This document shows, piece after piece, positions 63,239-64,000 of a DNA stretch of 64,000 nt (position 1 is the first letter of the stretch; each line of letters opens with the position of its first letter). The DNA comes from Fagopyrum homotropicum (taxonomy: Eukaryota; Streptophyta; Magnoliopsida; Caryophyllales; Polygonaceae), in NCBI GenBank assembly GCA_033239125.1, contig BSWB01000004.1, positions 61,689,501 through 61,753,500 of the forward strand. The letters run 5' to 3'. Both the position numbers and the translations under genes were made by a program. The notes under the pieces were generated by a model. The model was not told the DNA's origin and did not search any database. It saw only the letters and a program-made list of their open reading frames with translations.

Positions 63239-63242
63239 TCTA

Positions 63243-63250
63243 TGCACATA
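63243..63250 (+). repeat. Right target duplication of hAT-like element (TGCACATA)
   Basis: Seven of eight bases match TGTACATA at 58390-58397; C instead of T fits decay of one copy. Confidence 0.7.
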
Positions 63251-63322
63251 TGTATACCATTATGAGTGTGTACATAACCATTACATTATTTCATTTATTG
63301 TGAATCAGCTAAATGAACTAAA

Positions 63323-63473
63323 CTTGTGTGGGCATGGATTTTTTCTTCGCCAGACGTGCCAATTTCAACACTAATATTTTCTGTCGCAATCTTAGTTGGA
63401 GGTGCAAGGGAATCTTCCATGCTTGATTGTTTGTTGAATATGCTCCTTTCCCTTTGTTGTCCCCCTTGAGGAT
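63323..63473 (-). pseudogene. Duplicated exon of the ULP1-like gene, decayed copy
   Basis: 151 bp homologous to the two copies to its right; encodes KQSSMEDSLAPPTKIA and VEIGTSGEEKIHAHT in one frame. A net 4-bp gain shifts the frame. The acceptor reads TGTGTGG where AG is needed, and the donor GT is TT, so this copy is probably not spliced. Confidence 0.72.
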
Positions 63474-63557
63474 CCACACAAAATGTATATTCTTATGAGT
63501 ATGTACATATTTATTAATATATTTCTGTAATTGTGTAAACATAATATTGATACACAT

Positions 63558-63704
63558 CTTGTTTGTTCTTGGTCTTTTACTTCAACCGACTTGCCAACTT
63601 CAAGATCAATCATTTCCTTATGCTTTTTAAGTGATGGTGCTTGAGGTTCTTCCATAGAAGATGGATTAATGGGATCATTTTCCTTTATTATCCTCTTTGA
63701 AGAT
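63558..63704 (-). pseudogene. Duplicated exon of the ULP1-like gene, middle copy
   Basis: 147 bp, 49 codons: SSKRIIKENDPINPSSMEEP, QAPSLKKHKEMIDLEVGKSV, EVKDQEQTR. The acceptor is GTGTAG. The donor reads AAG then ATGTGT, so the invariant GT appears mutated to AT. Confidence 0.75.
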
Positions 63705-63769
63705 CTACACAAAATACATAACTCAGAAACATAATGTATTTTATGTAATTGTGTGCACATGTAACTAAC

Positions 63770-63916
63770 CTTGTCTGTTCATAGTCCTTGGCTTCGCCGG
63801 ACATGTTAACTTCAACGTTGACCTTTTCCTTTTACTTTTTAGGGGAGGGTGCTTGGGTATGTTCCACAGATGAGGGAGGAATGAGATCCTTTCCCTTTGT
63901 TGTCCTATTTGAAGGT
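63770..63916 (-). pseudogene. Duplicated exon of the ULP1-like gene, rightmost copy in window
   Basis: 147 bp with acceptor GTGCAG and donor AAG then GTTAGT. It encodes SNRTTKGKDLIPPSSVEHTQ, APSPKK, a TAA-type stop, then VNVEVNMSGEAKDYEQTR. The adjoining sequence to 64000 resembles the introns of the other copies, so the array may continue beyond the window. Confidence 0.75.
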
Positions 63917-64000
63917 CTGCACAAGTTACAATAGTTAGACACATAATCAATTTTTATAATTGTGTACACATAACATATACTGAATGCAAACCTTTTTGTT

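Larger units (their letters stand above)
58398..63242. mobile_element. Non-autonomous hAT-like element split by a solo LTR
   Basis: The left terminus is TAGAGCTGTCAAA (58398-58410). The right terminus is split: TTTGACAAC ends at 61480, and TCTA resumes at 63239 after the solo LTR and its duplication. Joined across one duplication copy, it reads as the inverted repeat TAGAGTTGTCAAA, one mismatch from the left end. Its own length is about 3.09 kb. It has no transposase gene and is built of repeats: CCCGACCC-rich ends, a 33-bp repeat, a 130-bp repeat and a GGATATCC-rich core. Confidence 0.78.
51390..64000. mobile_element. Mutator-like element (MULE) carrying a ULP1-type gene; both ends outside or hidden
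   Basis: A plus-strand MuDR-type transposase is followed by a convergent minus-strand C48 protease gene, a gene content known from plant MULEs of the Kaonashi/ULP1-carrying type. The left end is displaced by the chromovirus-like element, and the right end is not reached by 64000. Two solo LTRs and a hAT-like element have inserted into it. Terminal inverted repeats could not be identified. Confidence 0.75.

Overview
This is a plant nuclear DNA window made entirely of nested transposable elements. I see no ordinary host gene. Angiosperm origin is inferred from Athila-type and chromovirus-type Ty3/gypsy elements, a plant TTF-zinc-finger (DUF4371) hAT transposase, and a Mutator-like element (MULE) carrying a ULP1-type protease. 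The species cannot be named from the sequence.

Positions 1-34549 hold a tandem array of an Athila-like Ty3/gypsy retrotransposon on the minus strand. The order is partial internal unit 1 (1-4407), LTR1 (4408-6139), internal unit 2 (6140-15131), LTR2 (15132-16863), internal unit 3 (16864-25856), LTR3 (25857-27589), deleted internal unit 4 (27590-32837), LTR4 (32838-34549). Units repeat at 10,724-10,725 bp and share one LTR between neighbours. Units 1-3 differ by only a handful of substitutions and share the same inactivating stops. Unit 4 is a more diverged relative that has lost most of pol. The element carries clusters of the palindrome CCACGGCCGTGG in the LTR, at the protease/RT junction and in the 3' region.

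Positions 34550-51389 form a nest. The array sits 63 bp inside an intron of a hAT element (TTF/DUF4371 transposase, right terminus at 37543). The hAT sits in the 3' LTR of a Del/Tekay-like Ty3/gypsy element (minus strand, 5' LTR 44749-47787, tRNA-iMet-type primer site). That element sits in the integrase of another chromovirus-like element on the plus strand (3' LTR 49341-51389), which abuts a MULE. The left arms of all these elements are expected beyond the left edge of the window.

Positions 51390-64000 are MULE sequence. A plus-strand MuDR-type transposase pseudogene is split by a solo LTR with a perfect CATTT target duplication. A convergent minus-strand, multi-exon ULP1 (C48) protease pseudogene follows, whose upstream part is an array of about 147-bp duplicated exons. 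One ULP1 intron holds a 3.1-kb hAT-like non-autonomous element, and a solo Athila-type LTR (61481-63233, target duplication ACAAC) split that element's right terminal repeat. Removing both in thought restores an 83-bp intron like its neighbours.

Functionally the region is a graveyard: every large coding frame has nonsense mutations, deletions or interruptions. The most unusual signals are (i) the palindromic motif slots of the Athila LTRs, which carry one motif in the array and a different one at homologous positions in the solo LTR, (ii) the exon array of the ULP1-like gene, (iii) the near-identical tandem array, and (iv) a palindrome array in the chromovirus 3' region.
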